Origin: Fischerella sp. PCC 9605
GTDB taxonomy: Bacteria; Cyanobacteriota; Cyanobacteriia; Cyanobacteriales; Nostocaceae
Length of the DNA stretch: 64,000 nucleotides
Assembly: GCF_000517105.1 (NCBI RefSeq)
Contig: NZ_KI912148.1
Coordinates: 2,730,448 to 2,794,447, forward strand
Direction of reading: 5' to 3'
In this document: piece after piece, positions 37,305-45,708 of the stretch
Numbering within the stretch: position 1 is the first letter of the stretch
Layout: every line of letters starts with the position of its first letter
Position numbers and translations under genes: made by a program
The notes under the pieces: generated by a model
What the model was told of the DNA's origin: nothing
The model's database searches: none
The model's input: the letters and a program-made list of their open reading frames with translations, nothing else

Positions 37305-37440
37305 TTGCTCAAATGAGTAGATAGTAGATAGTGGTTAGTAGTTAGTAGATAGTAGATAGTAGTTGGTTGTTGGTTGTTAACTACTAACTACTAACCACTA
37401 ACCACTAACTAATAACCACTAACTAATAACCACTATAAGG
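37305..37440. repeat. short tandem repeats TAGTAGA / CACTAAC
   Basis: The gap before def is made of units like GTAGATA, GTTAGTA and ACCACTAACTAA, inverse to each other, so a foldback is possible. Typical short tandem repeats of heterocystous cyanobacteria. Confidence 0.7.
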
Positions 37441-37453
37441 AGTTTTTATAAAA

Positions 37454-37987
37454 ATGGGTGACATACTGCCAATTGTTCAATTAGGTAATCATATACTGCG
37501 TCAAAAAGCAGCCAGAGTTGAAAATATTCAAGATGAAAAAATTCAGAAAATAATTGATGATTTAATTGCTACTGTTGTTAAAGCTAATGGTGTAGGTATT
37601 GCTGCACCGCAAGTTGCCCAATCTTACCGTGTTATGATTGTGGCATCTCGTCCTAATCCCAGATATCCAGATGCTCCAGAAATGCAACCTACTGCCATGA
37701 TTAACCCCAAGATTATCACCCATTCAACAGCAGTTGTCAAAGGTTGGGAAGGTTGTTTAAGTATTCCCGGTATCAGAGGGTTAGTACCTAGGTATGAAGC
37801 AGTAGAAGTTGAATACACCGACAGAAATGGCAAGTTGCAAAAGCAACTGTTAAATGGTTTTATCGCTCGTATATTTCAACACGAATATGACCATTTGGAT
37901 GGGATTGTGTTCTTAGATCGACTGGAGAGCAACCGGGATATAGTAACTGAGCAAGAGTATCAAAAATTGATTGTTAACAATATTTGA
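37454..37987 (+). CDS. def: peptide deformylase
   Basis: 177 residues. All three metal-enzyme motifs are present: GVGIAAPQV (motif 1), WEGCLSIPG with the Cys ligand (motif 2) and QHEYDHLDG with the two His ligands and catalytic Glu (motif 3). Removes the formyl group from new N-terminal Met. AAGGAG (37436-37441) precedes the ATG by 12 bases. It stands between the protease gene and the HMA2 cluster. Confidence 0.96.
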   Translation: MGDILPIVQLGNHILRQKAARVENIQDEKIQKIIDDLIATVVKANGVGIAAPQVAQSYRVMIVASRPNPRYPDAPEMQPTAMINPKIITHSTAVVKGWEGCLSIPGIRGLVPRYEAVEVEYTDRNGKLQKQLLNGFIARIFQHEYDHLDGIVFLDRLESNRDIVTEQEYQKLIVNNI

Positions 37988-38082
37988 TAATAAATAATCC
38001 TAAAGAACTATACACTAGGTAGAAATTTAAGTTACATTTAATCTGACGTTAACCTTTTGGCTTTGAGGTAGCTATCGGGTAA

Positions 38083-39267
38083 ATGACCAGAACCATCAGT
38101 AGTCGCGAGAGATTAAGTCAGCCGCCGCAATCCTCTTCTAACTTAATCTCGGCTCAGCAGCAAAGCGATGAAGTAAATAACCACACAGGTAAGGTATCTA
38201 CACAGTCAACGGCACAATCGGCGCTTAGCGGGTTAAAAATAGTTCATGCAACAGGTGGCCGCGTGCGAATCCGTGCTACTGACGGTAGTCATAACTCGAT
38301 AATCGAGAATATATCCCAGCAATTACGGCAGCTTGAGGGAGTTAAGAAAGTAGACTCCAATCAACAAGCGGGCAGTTTGGTGATTTTGTTCGATGAAAAT
38401 AGACTGTCCTTGCCGCAAATGTTGGCAATACTCCAAGAGTTTGGAATTCAACAGCAAGTTTCGTCTCAATTAGCACAGAATAGCGATCCCTTTGCTGCGT
38501 GGAAATCCATAGATTTTTGGAAAGAACAAGGAATTTCCTTTATTCCTTTGTTTACAGGGTTAGGAGTTACAAGTGCTTTGGGAATTAGCGGCTTGGCTGC
38601 AATTCCTGTATATATGGTTACAGCCGATACGACCCGTCGCGTGATTAACTATATACAGCCGCAAAAATCGGCATCTAAGAGTAGCAAAAAAACTCATAGC
38701 GTTTCTGCAACCAAACATCAGGTCACTTCTAGAGCCTCTTTAGCAAAAGTGGAGCAAGCAACAGCTGTTAAACAGGAAATTCTCACAACAAATACTGCGG
38801 ACAAGGCGAACGATAAGGCAATGCAAGCGACTGCAAGTATTGCCTATAGTGTAGTCCATGCAATTCCGGGACGCATTAGGTTGAGCGTACCTAAATTAGC
38901 TCAAGACCGCGCCTATGCACGACGACTGGAGAGTTTGCTAAAAACTGATCCCCAAGTCACAAATGTGCGTGTGAATTGTGATGCGGCATCGGTGATGGTT
39001 GCCTATGAATCGAGTCATATACCAGTATCTCACTGGGTCGGTTTGATGCAGTTGGCTCAGCAGACTGTACCACAACAGATTCCCATTAAAACTTCAGAGC
39101 AACCACAACGCCAGCCTGTTAGTCAGGTGAGTGAACCCAAGGAATTGCAAATAATAACTGCGGCGACTCCAGAAGCAGTTGGTTTATGGGGTACATTCAA
39201 AGCCCCGGCTTTGTCTTATGCCCTGTCCTTTATGGCAAACTTTCCTATACACGCAGGTCCGGACTGA
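38083..39267 (+). CDS. HMA2-type domain protein with membrane-proximal segment (cluster gene 1)
   Basis: 394 residues. Two ferredoxin-like HMA2-type domains: about 48-130 (LKIVHATGGRVRIRATDG, a diverged copy) and about 255-330 (YSVVHAIPGRIRLSVPKL). The HMA copper-binding GMxCxxC loop is replaced by H-x-x-P-G-R-x-R. Between them a hydrophobic segment (FIPLFTGLGVTSALGISGLAAIPVYMV, about 153-180) can span the membrane. Lys/Gln-rich linkers separate the parts. It is 15 bases upstream of the next HMA2 gene, so they are co-transcribed. The ligand is unknown; classic Cys metal ligands are absent. Confidence 0.75.
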   Translation: MTRTISSRERLSQPPQSSSNLISAQQQSDEVNNHTGKVSTQSTAQSALSGLKIVHATGGRVRIRATDGSHNSIIENISQQLRQLEGVKKVDSNQQAGSLVILFDENRLSLPQMLAILQEFGIQQQVSSQLAQNSDPFAAWKSIDFWKEQGISFIPLFTGLGVTSALGISGLAAIPVYMVTADTTRRVINYIQPQKSASKSSKKTHSVSATKHQVTSRASLAKVEQATAVKQEILTTNTADKANDKAMQATASIAYSVVHAIPGRIRLSVPKLAQDRAYARRLESLLKTDPQVTNVRVNCDAASVMVAYESSHIPVSHWVGLMQLAQQTVPQQIPIKTSEQPQRQPVSQVSEPKELQIITAATPEAVGLWGTFKAPALSYALSFMANFPIHAGPD

Positions 39268-39282
39268 GGAGGGAGGAAAGCG

Positions 39283-40590
39283 ATGGTTGAATCGAGATTG
39301 CAACTGGGATCTGCCCCAGAAAAAAAAACCCAAGTAAATACCACGCACAAGACCGATCGCATCGACATCGATAGGCAACCGTCCAGAGAAGTATATAGTA
39401 TCGCTTATGCACTTCCAGGACAAGTGGGGTTTTGCATCCCTCGTATTTCTAGAGATGAAAGATATTTAGGGCGTGTTGTGGCGTTGCTGAAAGCAGAAAC
39501 TGGGGTTACGAGCGTGCAAGTTAATAGTACTGCCGCATCGGTTGCAGTTAGCTACAAATCTGGGTTAATGTCAGATTTTGAGATGCGATCGCATTTAATA
39601 GATCTGATTCAGTCTGCCGCAGTTCAGCTAGCAACGATTCAACCAACCAATTCATATTCACAAGCTCAGTCTGCTAATTCTACTGGAGCCAAGCAACTGG
39701 CAAAAGTAGTTTATAGCATTACTTATGCACTTCCAGGACAAGTGGGGTTTTGCATACCTCGCATTTCCAGAGATGAAAAATACCTGGAGCGTCTTGTTGC
39801 GTTGCTCAAAGCAGAAGCCGGGGTAAATAACGTGCAAATTAATATTACTGCCACATCTGTTGTGGTAATCTACAAGTCTGGGATCTTGTCAGACTTTGAG
39901 ATGCGATCGCACTTAATTAATCTGATTCAATCTGGCATCGATCAGCCAGCAACATCTCAAAGCTCGAATTCATTCCCAATAAACAACCAAATAAAAAACA
40001 CAAAAGAGCAAGACAAAGAGAAATTAACAACTCTCCCCATGTCTTCTCGTTCTCAGGTTACAGGACACTCTAACGCCATTGCCCGTTCTGCGGAAAATGG
40101 TTGTTCTAGGGACGCCAACAAAAGCGGAAACCAAAGTACTGCGGTTGCTCCTTCACAAAAAGGCGATCGCTTGGGTAAATTCTTCAATTTGAGGAAGCAA
40201 CCTGTTGAGGAGCATTCACATGCAAGTGTCCTGCCTGTATCTGCATCCGATCAAAAGTCTACCGCTCCTCCAGCGAAAACAGATGAGCAAGCCAAGCAAC
40301 CAGCTAAAGTAGCTTATAGCGTTGCTCATGCAATTCCAGGACGAGTCCGGTTTCGCGTGCCTCGGATCGCCGAAGATCCAAAATACGTGCAGCGCTTAGA
40401 AGCATTACTGAAAGCAGATCCAACAGTGATTGAGCAACGAGTTAATCCCTGTGCGGCATCAATTGCCATCACCTATAAATCTGCGGTTAAGCCTAATACC
40501 CAAAAGCGCGATCGCAGTGTTGTAGAAGCCGCAGCAGTAACGCATTTAGCCAGTCTGCTTGAAAGTGCCAATGATGTAGCAGTTGCCTAA
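39283..40590 (+). CDS. three HMA2-type domains, no membrane anchor (cluster gene 2)
   Basis: 435 residues. Three HMA2-like repeats: about 32-110 and 143-222, near-copies of each other reading YALPGQVGFCIPRISRDE, and about 344-415 with the standard HAIPGRVRFRVPRIAEDPKY. The first two have Tyr for His, Gln for Arg and a unique Cys (GFC), so they may bind differently. Long disordered Ser/Gln/Lys linkers join them. The duplication of repeats 1 and 2 is recent to judge by shared phrases (GQVGFCIPRISRDE, SDFEMRSHLI). No catalytic motif. Preceded by GGAGGGAGGAAAGCG ribosome-binding sequence. Confidence 0.75.
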   Translation: MVESRLQLGSAPEKKTQVNTTHKTDRIDIDRQPSREVYSIAYALPGQVGFCIPRISRDERYLGRVVALLKAETGVTSVQVNSTAASVAVSYKSGLMSDFEMRSHLIDLIQSAAVQLATIQPTNSYSQAQSANSTGAKQLAKVVYSITYALPGQVGFCIPRISRDEKYLERLVALLKAEAGVNNVQINITATSVVVIYKSGILSDFEMRSHLINLIQSGIDQPATSQSSNSFPINNQIKNTKEQDKEKLTTLPMSSRSQVTGHSNAIARSAENGCSRDANKSGNQSTAVAPSQKGDRLGKFFNLRKQPVEEHSHASVLPVSASDQKSTAPPAKTDEQAKQPAKVAYSVAHAIPGRVRFRVPRIAEDPKYVQRLEALLKADPTVIEQRVNPCAASIAITYKSAVKPNTQKRDRSVVEAAAVTHLASLLESANDVAVA

Positions 40591-41013
40591 CAGAAGGAAC
40601 GCAACTAGCAGATTTTCCACCAATCACCAAATACAGACTTGAAGATACTAGCCCTTTCAAAGTGAGTAAAAATCCTCAAAAAATTTCCCGAATTTTGAGC
40701 TTTTCACCTTTGTGTCTTAGTGCCTTGGTGGTTCAAAAGTCAATTTTTTCACCACAAAGACACTAAGACACCAAGAAAAATACATTACACCTTGAAAGGG
40801 CTACTTGAAGATACCTAGCCAGTGAATCAGCGGGAAAAGGTCAAAGGTGAAAGGGTAAGGGTAAAAAATTCCTTTAACCCTTCGCTTTAACCAACTTCTG
40901 CAAGCAATCTAGTCTTGCAGGATGGGGATTTTTTGTCCTCACGCTCATCCTTGCCAAACTGGATAGTCTTCTTGTCGCCAAAGTTCACTAACATTTTTTA
41001 TGAGAGAGAAGCA
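40591..41013. other. gap between HMA2 genes and the P-type ATPase, with a MITE
   Basis: 422 bases, of which 155 are a family A element at 40649-40803. If the element and one target copy are removed, the gap is about 255 bases. An in-frame extension of the ATPase gene up to 40915 lacks a ribosome-binding site. Confidence 0.5.
40649..40803. mobile_element. MITE-like element, family A copy 3
   Basis: 155 bp, ends TAGCCCTTTCAAAGTG and CACCTTGAAAGGGCTA, flanked by an 11-bp duplication CTTGAAGATAC at 40638-40648 and 40804-40814. Interior palindrome 'tgtgtcttagtgccttggtg' and its inverse match the other copies. Non-coding. It separates the HMA2 pair from the ATPase gene. Confidence 0.9.
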
Positions 41014-43248
41014 ATGGTACAAGTTAAGGTGGGTCTACCATCCTCCGCAGGTCAATTTTCTCAACTGACTTTGACCCAAAGGAATGGGAAAGCTCATTTA
41101 GTTGAATCCAACGGTCACTCACGGACGCACCTTCCCAAAGTAGAGCATAGTGTTATTCATACAACTCCGGGAAGAATACGTTTGCGAGTGCCTCGCTTGC
41201 GCCACGATCCTAACTACGCACAGCGCCTCCAAGTTTTGCTAGAAGCAGATGCGCTAATTAAAAGTATCAAGCTCAAGCCTGCGGCGGCGTCGGTGGCCGT
41301 GACTTATAACCCTAAAAAAGTTTCGGAATTCAAGTTACGCCATCATCTGAGTCATTTAATTCAGGCAGCTGGTGAAGTTGTTGTTCTCAAGCCTGCAATC
41401 CTGCCAAGCACGAAGGAAACACAGAAGTCTTGGCCTGGATTGCAACTTTCTGGTGCTGCTACCACCTTAGCTGTGCTGGGAGGGCCGTTAGGATTACCCA
41501 TTCCGCCGATGTTGATGGTAGGAACCATCGCTCTTGCTACCTTGCCAGTTCTCCAACGTGCTTGGAAAGGAATTACGATAGAGCGAAAACTGACTATAGA
41601 CTTTTTGGATTTTATTGCGATCGCAATTACTACTTGGCAGGGTCATTTTCTCACGCCAACGCTGATGCTGAACTTAATCGAAATTGGCGAGAATATCCGC
41701 GATCGCACAGCTCGCTGTTCGGCACAGCAAACCCTGGATCTGCTCAGTTCCTTGGGACAGTTCGCTTGGGTAGAACGGGATGGCGAAAAGCAACAAATTC
41801 CCATTCAAGATGTGCAGCGCGGAGATACTGTCATTGTCTATCCAGGAGAACAAGTTCCAGTTGACGGTACGATCCTGCGGGGTAAAGCCCTACTGGACGA
41901 GCAAAAACTAACTGGCGAGTCTGTACCTGTATTCAAAACCAAGGGGCAACATGTTTTCGCTTCCACTTTGGTGCGAGAAGGACGCATTTATATCTTGACG
42001 GAACGATTAGGCAACGATACTAGGGCTGGCAAGAGTTTGCAGTTAATGGAACAAGCCCCCGTCCACGATACTCGCATGGAAAATTATGCGGCGAAAATCG
42101 CCCAACAAGCAGTCTTGCCAACCTTGCTACTAGGAGGGGCAGTATTTGCCCTGACGCGCAATCCAGCCCGAGCCGCCAGTATCCTGACCTTAGACTTTGC
42201 CACTGGCATTCGAGTATGCGTGCCAACAACAGTTTTGGCAGCACTCGCCCACGCAGCCAAGCGCGGTGTGCTGATCCGCAGTGGCAGGGCGTTGGAGCAA
42301 TTAGCACAAGTTGATACCATTGTCTTTGATAAAACAGGGACGTTGACTCAAGGTGAAGCTGCTGTTGTTGGTGTGGAAAGTCTCAATCCCACCATCTCAT
42401 CAATGCGAGTGCTACAACTCGCCGCTACTGCCGAACAGCGCCTCACTCACCCAGTTGCAGAAGCGGTGATGCGCTACGCCGAAGCGCACAAAATAGAATT
42501 TTTGCTGCGGAGCAAGTGGGACTATCAGCTTGGTTTAGGCGTACAAGCAGAGATTGACGGGGAGTTAGTTTATGTAGGCAGCGAGCGCTTTCTGCGTCAC
42601 AAAGACGTGGATATGTCGGCTTTAGATGGACGACAAAAACCTGCATCGGCAATTTATGTTGCTACCAACAACGAACTTCAAGGTATAATAGAATATTGTG
42701 ATCTGATTCGTCCCGAAAGCCGAGAAGTCATTAGCAGACTGTTGACGGTCGAAAATGTGGAAGTCCACATGCTGACCGGAGATAACAGACGGACTGCTAG
42801 TGCTGTAGCGGCTCAACTTGGCATAGCCCCAACTAACACCCACGCAGAAGCTTTTCCCGAGCAAAAAGCAACAGTTGTTCGTGAGTTGCACGAACAAGGC
42901 AAGACAGTTGCCTTTGTTGGCGATGGTATTAATGATTCGCCAGCACTAGCCTATGCGGATGTTTCCGTTTCCTTTGCTAACGGTTCCGATATCGCCCGTG
43001 AAACAGCAGACGTGGTGCTAATGCACAATGACTTGCATGGTTTATTAGAAGCGATCGCGATCGCTCGTCAAACCAAGCAATTAATTCAGCAAAACACGGG
43101 TATTGTTGCCATTCCTAACCTAGCTGCTTTGGTGGTAGCCGTTTTCTTTGGTCTAAATCCTTTAGCAGCAACGGTAGTCAACAATGGCTCCACGGTAGTT
43201 GCAGGAGTAAACGGTTTGCGTCCGATGCTCAAGTCAACAAATAGTTAG
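41014..43248 (+). CDS. P1B-like P-type ATPase with HMA2 N-terminus, lacking CPx motif (cluster gene 3)
   Basis: 744 residues from ATG 41014, which has GAGAGAAG before it. HMA2-type domain at about 43-120 (VIHTTPGRIRLRVPRL). Catalytic core complete: TGES (about 302), phosphorylated Asp439 in DKTGTLT, TGDN, and GDGINDSPAL with Asp637. In the helix before the phosphorylation site, where P1B pumps carry CPC, CPH or SPC, the sequence is LDFATGIRVCVPTTVL, so the metal-binding CPx is replaced by FAT. It therefore probably does not move Cu or Zn by the standard route; substrate unknown. The core is otherwise heavy-metal-type in size and topology. Confidence 0.85.
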   Translation: MVQVKVGLPSSAGQFSQLTLTQRNGKAHLVESNGHSRTHLPKVEHSVIHTTPGRIRLRVPRLRHDPNYAQRLQVLLEADALIKSIKLKPAAASVAVTYNPKKVSEFKLRHHLSHLIQAAGEVVVLKPAILPSTKETQKSWPGLQLSGAATTLAVLGGPLGLPIPPMLMVGTIALATLPVLQRAWKGITIERKLTIDFLDFIAIAITTWQGHFLTPTLMLNLIEIGENIRDRTARCSAQQTLDLLSSLGQFAWVERDGEKQQIPIQDVQRGDTVIVYPGEQVPVDGTILRGKALLDEQKLTGESVPVFKTKGQHVFASTLVREGRIYILTERLGNDTRAGKSLQLMEQAPVHDTRMENYAAKIAQQAVLPTLLLGGAVFALTRNPARAASILTLDFATGIRVCVPTTVLAALAHAAKRGVLIRSGRALEQLAQVDTIVFDKTGTLTQGEAAVVGVESLNPTISSMRVLQLAATAEQRLTHPVAEAVMRYAEAHKIEFLLRSKWDYQLGLGVQAEIDGELVYVGSERFLRHKDVDMSALDGRQKPASAIYVATNNELQGIIEYCDLIRPESREVISRLLTVENVEVHMLTGDNRRTASAVAAQLGIAPTNTHAEAFPEQKATVVRELHEQGKTVAFVGDGINDSPALAYADVSVSFANGSDIARETADVVLMHNDLHGLLEAIAIARQTKQLIQQNTGIVAIPNLAALVVAVFFGLNPLAATVVNNGSTVVAGVNGLRPMLKSTNS

Positions 43249-43322
43249 TTGTTAGTTGTTAGTGGTTAGTTGTTGGTTTTTACCACTAACTACTAACCAC
43301 TATCCACTAACCATTAACTAAA
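43241..43322. repeat. short tandem repeats GTTAGTT / CACTAAC
   Basis: Units GTTAGTT and ACCACTAAC face each other and can fold into a hairpin directly after the ATPase stop; may reduce readthrough into the next gene. Confidence 0.65.
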
Positions 43323-43414
43323 ACTCTACCAACAGCAGGATGAGATATCTATCTCAACTGAAATAGGATGAGGGGTTTTGATGGATTTTCCAGTTTACAT
43401 GAGGTTAATGAACT

Positions 43415-43714
43415 ATGGCACCTAAAATCACTGACTTTGTTGAAGATGCTGGCGCACCTGGAATTATAGCCGGTATTGGTGCGGTACTTCTAGCACCAGT
43501 TGTGATTCCAGTTGTAGCTGGAGTTGGCAAACCAATAGCCAAATCATTGATCAAAGGCGGACTTGTTCTTTACGAAAAGAGCAGAGGAGCCTTTGCAGAA
43601 ATAGGCGAAACTTGGGATGACATTGTAGCTGAAGCAAGAGCAGAAATCGCGGAAGGAAAGCAACTCCCAGCGGTGGAAGCTGCTGCCGACAATACATCTG
43701 ACAATGGTGCATAA
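43415..43714 (+). CDS. DUF5132 protein (cluster gene 4)
   Basis: 99 residues. Starts MAPKITDFVEDAGAPGIIAGIGAVLLAPVVIPVVAGVGKPIAKSLIKGGLVLYEKSR, with a hydrophobic Gly/Val helix (about 17-42) and an amphipathic, acidic helical C-terminus (AEIGETWDDIVAEARAEIAEG). This pattern is the DUF5132 domain, found beside HMA2-type proteins and P-type ATPases. A small membrane-associated partner of the ATPase is inferred from position. Good start context: GAGGTTAATGAACT before the ATG. Confidence 0.8.
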   Translation: MAPKITDFVEDAGAPGIIAGIGAVLLAPVVIPVVAGVGKPIAKSLIKGGLVLYEKSRGAFAEIGETWDDIVAEARAEIAEGKQLPAVEAAADNTSDNGA

Positions 43715-43967
43715 ATTGATGGGAAAAGGGTCTTACTCTTGTCCCGTGTTGGGATAGGTTTTTGCCCATCCCTCAAACCGTAATTCAGATGAATTTGGAT
43801 TTTGGATTTTTGCAAAGAGGGTAGAGAGGTTGTAGCTGAAGAGTTTCTGCCTCATACCCTCTCACCGATCAAGGTTGCCGTGTAAAGCCGATCAAATTTG
43901 TAATTGCTTAGGAGAATATTTAGGTGTGAAAAATGGTTATGCCAGTCTTACCAAGACGCCAAAAATT

Positions 43968-44507
43968 ATGTCGGAAGCAATCGAAAAAACGCGCTCTAAG
44001 CCTATATTTACAAAAGTTGTAAGTAATACTCCAAAACGGCTGCGTTTGAGAGTTGCTCCCCCCCATCGTCAAGCTGAAGAAATGCAGCGCCTCGCTAAAG
44101 CCTTAAAGGCGCATCCTAACATTAGTAATGTGCGGATGAATGTGGATCAAGGGAGTATCACCATCCATCACGATGGTAGCGATGGTAGTCTTGAAAACGT
44201 TCTTGGTACACTCAGGGATATAGGAATTATTTTTGCTGATATTGCAGGTGGAAAATCTGAAGCAGCAGCGGGAGTATCCAATACAGTTGTTGACTTAAAC
44301 AAGCGAGTTAAAAAGGCAACAAACGGTGCGATTGATCTACGCATGCTTTTTCCTTTAGGACTCGCTACCCTTTCCATTCGGCAGTTGCTCACTAGAGGGT
44401 TGCAATTAGAATTTATTCCCTGGTATGTGTTGGCATGGTATGCATTCGATAGTTTTATGAAACTGAATGTCAACGGAACAAGTCAACCACGGTCTACAGA
44501 AGAGTAA
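43968..44507 (+). CDS. HMA2-type domain membrane protein (cluster gene 5)
   Basis: 179 residues from ATG 43968; the frame is open to 43875, and a GTG at 43926 with AGGAG upstream is an alternative start. The HMA2 domain has Lys instead of Gly in the core motif (NTPKRLRLRVAPPHR) and lies at about 10-80. A C-terminal pair of hydrophobic segments (DLRMLFPLGLATLSIRQLL and LEFIPWYVLAWYAFDSFM) should anchor it in the membrane. Ends the HMA2/ATPase/DUF5132 group. A GCGGGC/GCCCGC hairpin follows 25 bases later. Confidence 0.75.
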   Translation: MSEAIEKTRSKPIFTKVVSNTPKRLRLRVAPPHRQAEEMQRLAKALKAHPNISNVRMNVDQGSITIHHDGSDGSLENVLGTLRDIGIIFADIAGGKSEAAAGVSNTVVDLNKRVKKATNGAIDLRMLFPLGLATLSIRQLLTRGLQLEFIPWYVLAWYAFDSFMKLNVNGTSQPRSTEE

Positions 44508-44531
44508 TAGCTTCAATTTGCAAGCTACAAG

Positions 44532-44549
44532 GCGGGCAGTTTGGCCCGC
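44532..44549 (+). terminator. hairpin after the HMA2 cluster
   Basis: GCGGGC and GCCCGC with a six-base loop, 24 bases past the stop of the last cluster gene. The tail is only moderately T-rich. Confidence 0.45.
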
Positions 44550-44695
44550 ATTACAACTATTGCATTTAATTTTAATACATCTATCTTTAGGCATAATTGT
44601 AGAATAAATATATCTGAGGAAATATCCTTAAGAAAAAATAAAAAATAGGGGTGAAGCGATCGCTATACTCATTCCTAGACTAAAAAATATTTCCT

Positions 44696-45454
44696 ATGGC
44701 ATTTTTTACAGGAAAAGTGGCGTTGGTCACTGGTGGAAGTTCTGGCATCGGTCGGGCAACTGCTGTTGCCTTTGCTCGCCAAGGAGCTAAAGTGGTGGTT
44801 GCTAGTCGTCGTGTGGCAGAAGGGGAGGAAACGATCGGGCTAGTTAAAGCGGCTGGAAGCGAAGGTTTCTTCATTAAAACTGATGTCACCAACGAAGCAG
44901 ATATAAAGACGATGGTGGAGAAAACTATTACCGCCTACGATCGTCTGGATTACGCCTGTAACAGTGCTGGTATGGAACAACAACCAACTCCCATTACAGA
45001 ACAGACAGAGGAAACCTTTGACCAAATTGTCAACATTAATTTCAAAGGTATATGGCTGTCAATGAAGCACCAAATATCCCAGATGCTGCAAAACGGTGGG
45101 GGGGCGATCGTGAATATCTCCTCAGCCGCTGCAATTCGACCAATTCCAGGCATCCATTTATACAATGCTAGCAAAGAAGCTGTCTTAGGATTGACCAAGT
45201 CTGTAGCCCTTGATTATGCTAAGTCAGGTATTCGTGTTAACGCCATCTGTCCTGGTGGAGTAAAAACCGAAATGTTCGAGCGGTTTACAAAAGACAACCC
45301 ACAAGCAGCAGATGCAATTATACAAATGCATCCGATGGGACGTGTTGGTGAGTCCGAAGAAATTGCCGATGGTGTGGTCTGGCTTTGTTCCGATCAGGCT
45401 TCGTTTGTAACTGGTCAAATACTGGCGATAGATGGGGGATTTATCCTACAGTAA
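44696..45454 (+). CDS. short-chain dehydrogenase/reductase
   Basis: 252 residues, classical SDR length. The cofactor motif is TGGSSGIGRA (11-20), the catalytic Ser is in NISSAAA and the Tyr-Lys pair is YNASK. ASRR following the second strand suggests NADP(H) preference, as does the Arg at that site. Substrate not predictable; sequence is of the glucose-dehydrogenase-like classical subfamily. A single gene, 189 bases after the HMA2 cluster. ATG context fits, with no strong ribosome-binding site. Confidence 0.92.
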   Translation: MAFFTGKVALVTGGSSGIGRATAVAFARQGAKVVVASRRVAEGEETIGLVKAAGSEGFFIKTDVTNEADIKTMVEKTITAYDRLDYACNSAGMEQQPTPITEQTEETFDQIVNINFKGIWLSMKHQISQMLQNGGGAIVNISSAAAIRPIPGIHLYNASKEAVLGLTKSVALDYAKSGIRVNAICPGGVKTEMFERFTKDNPQAADAIIQMHPMGRVGESEEIADGVVWLCSDQASFVTGQILAIDGGFILQ

Positions 45455-45492
45455 TTGCAGTCAAATATCTAAGGTGTTAAGGTGTGGATGCT

Positions 45493-45636
45493 ATGGCGAA
45501 ACCAATTCGCATTTTGTTGCAGACAACGATTCCCACAACCGAAGATGACTGGAGCATCTGTCTTGAAAATATTGATGTTAGATGTATTGAAGATACGAAT
45601 TTATCCAAACAAAGAGCAGGAAACATCCTTAGCTAA
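45493..45636 (+). pseudogene. possible 5' remnant of a gene (MAKPIRILLQTTIPTTEDDW)
   Basis: A 47-codon frame. The first 20 residues (MAKPIRILLQTTIPTTEDDW) look like a conserved protein start, beginning a beta strand followed by a polar turn; I associate such a start with longer cyanobacterial proteins. The remaining residues do not continue a domain. It most likely is what is left of a gene after deletion, or a short genuine gene. Not included in any operon. Confidence 0.35.
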
Positions 45637-45667
45637 AAACTAAAGCGTGTTTCTGTGAAGCAAGAAT

Positions 45668-45701
45668 CTCCCGCTACACCGCTTTGCGGTTAGCGGGGGA
45701 G
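45668..45701. repeat. perfect-arm hairpin CTCCCGCTA / TAGCGGGGGAG
   Basis: CCCGCTA.ACCGC, loop TTT, GCGGT.AGCGGG: a strong stem just after the stop of the minus-strand HEAT-repeat gene; may be a terminator for that gene or a dispersed hairpin repeat. Confidence 0.55.
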
Positions 45702-45708
45702 TGTCAAT

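Noticed and set aside
40915-41013. Longer N-terminus of the P-type ATPase (33 extra codons)
   Set aside because: The extension has no ribosome-binding site and reads like untranslated DNA; the ATG at 41014 follows GAGAGAAG and gives a normal N-terminus.
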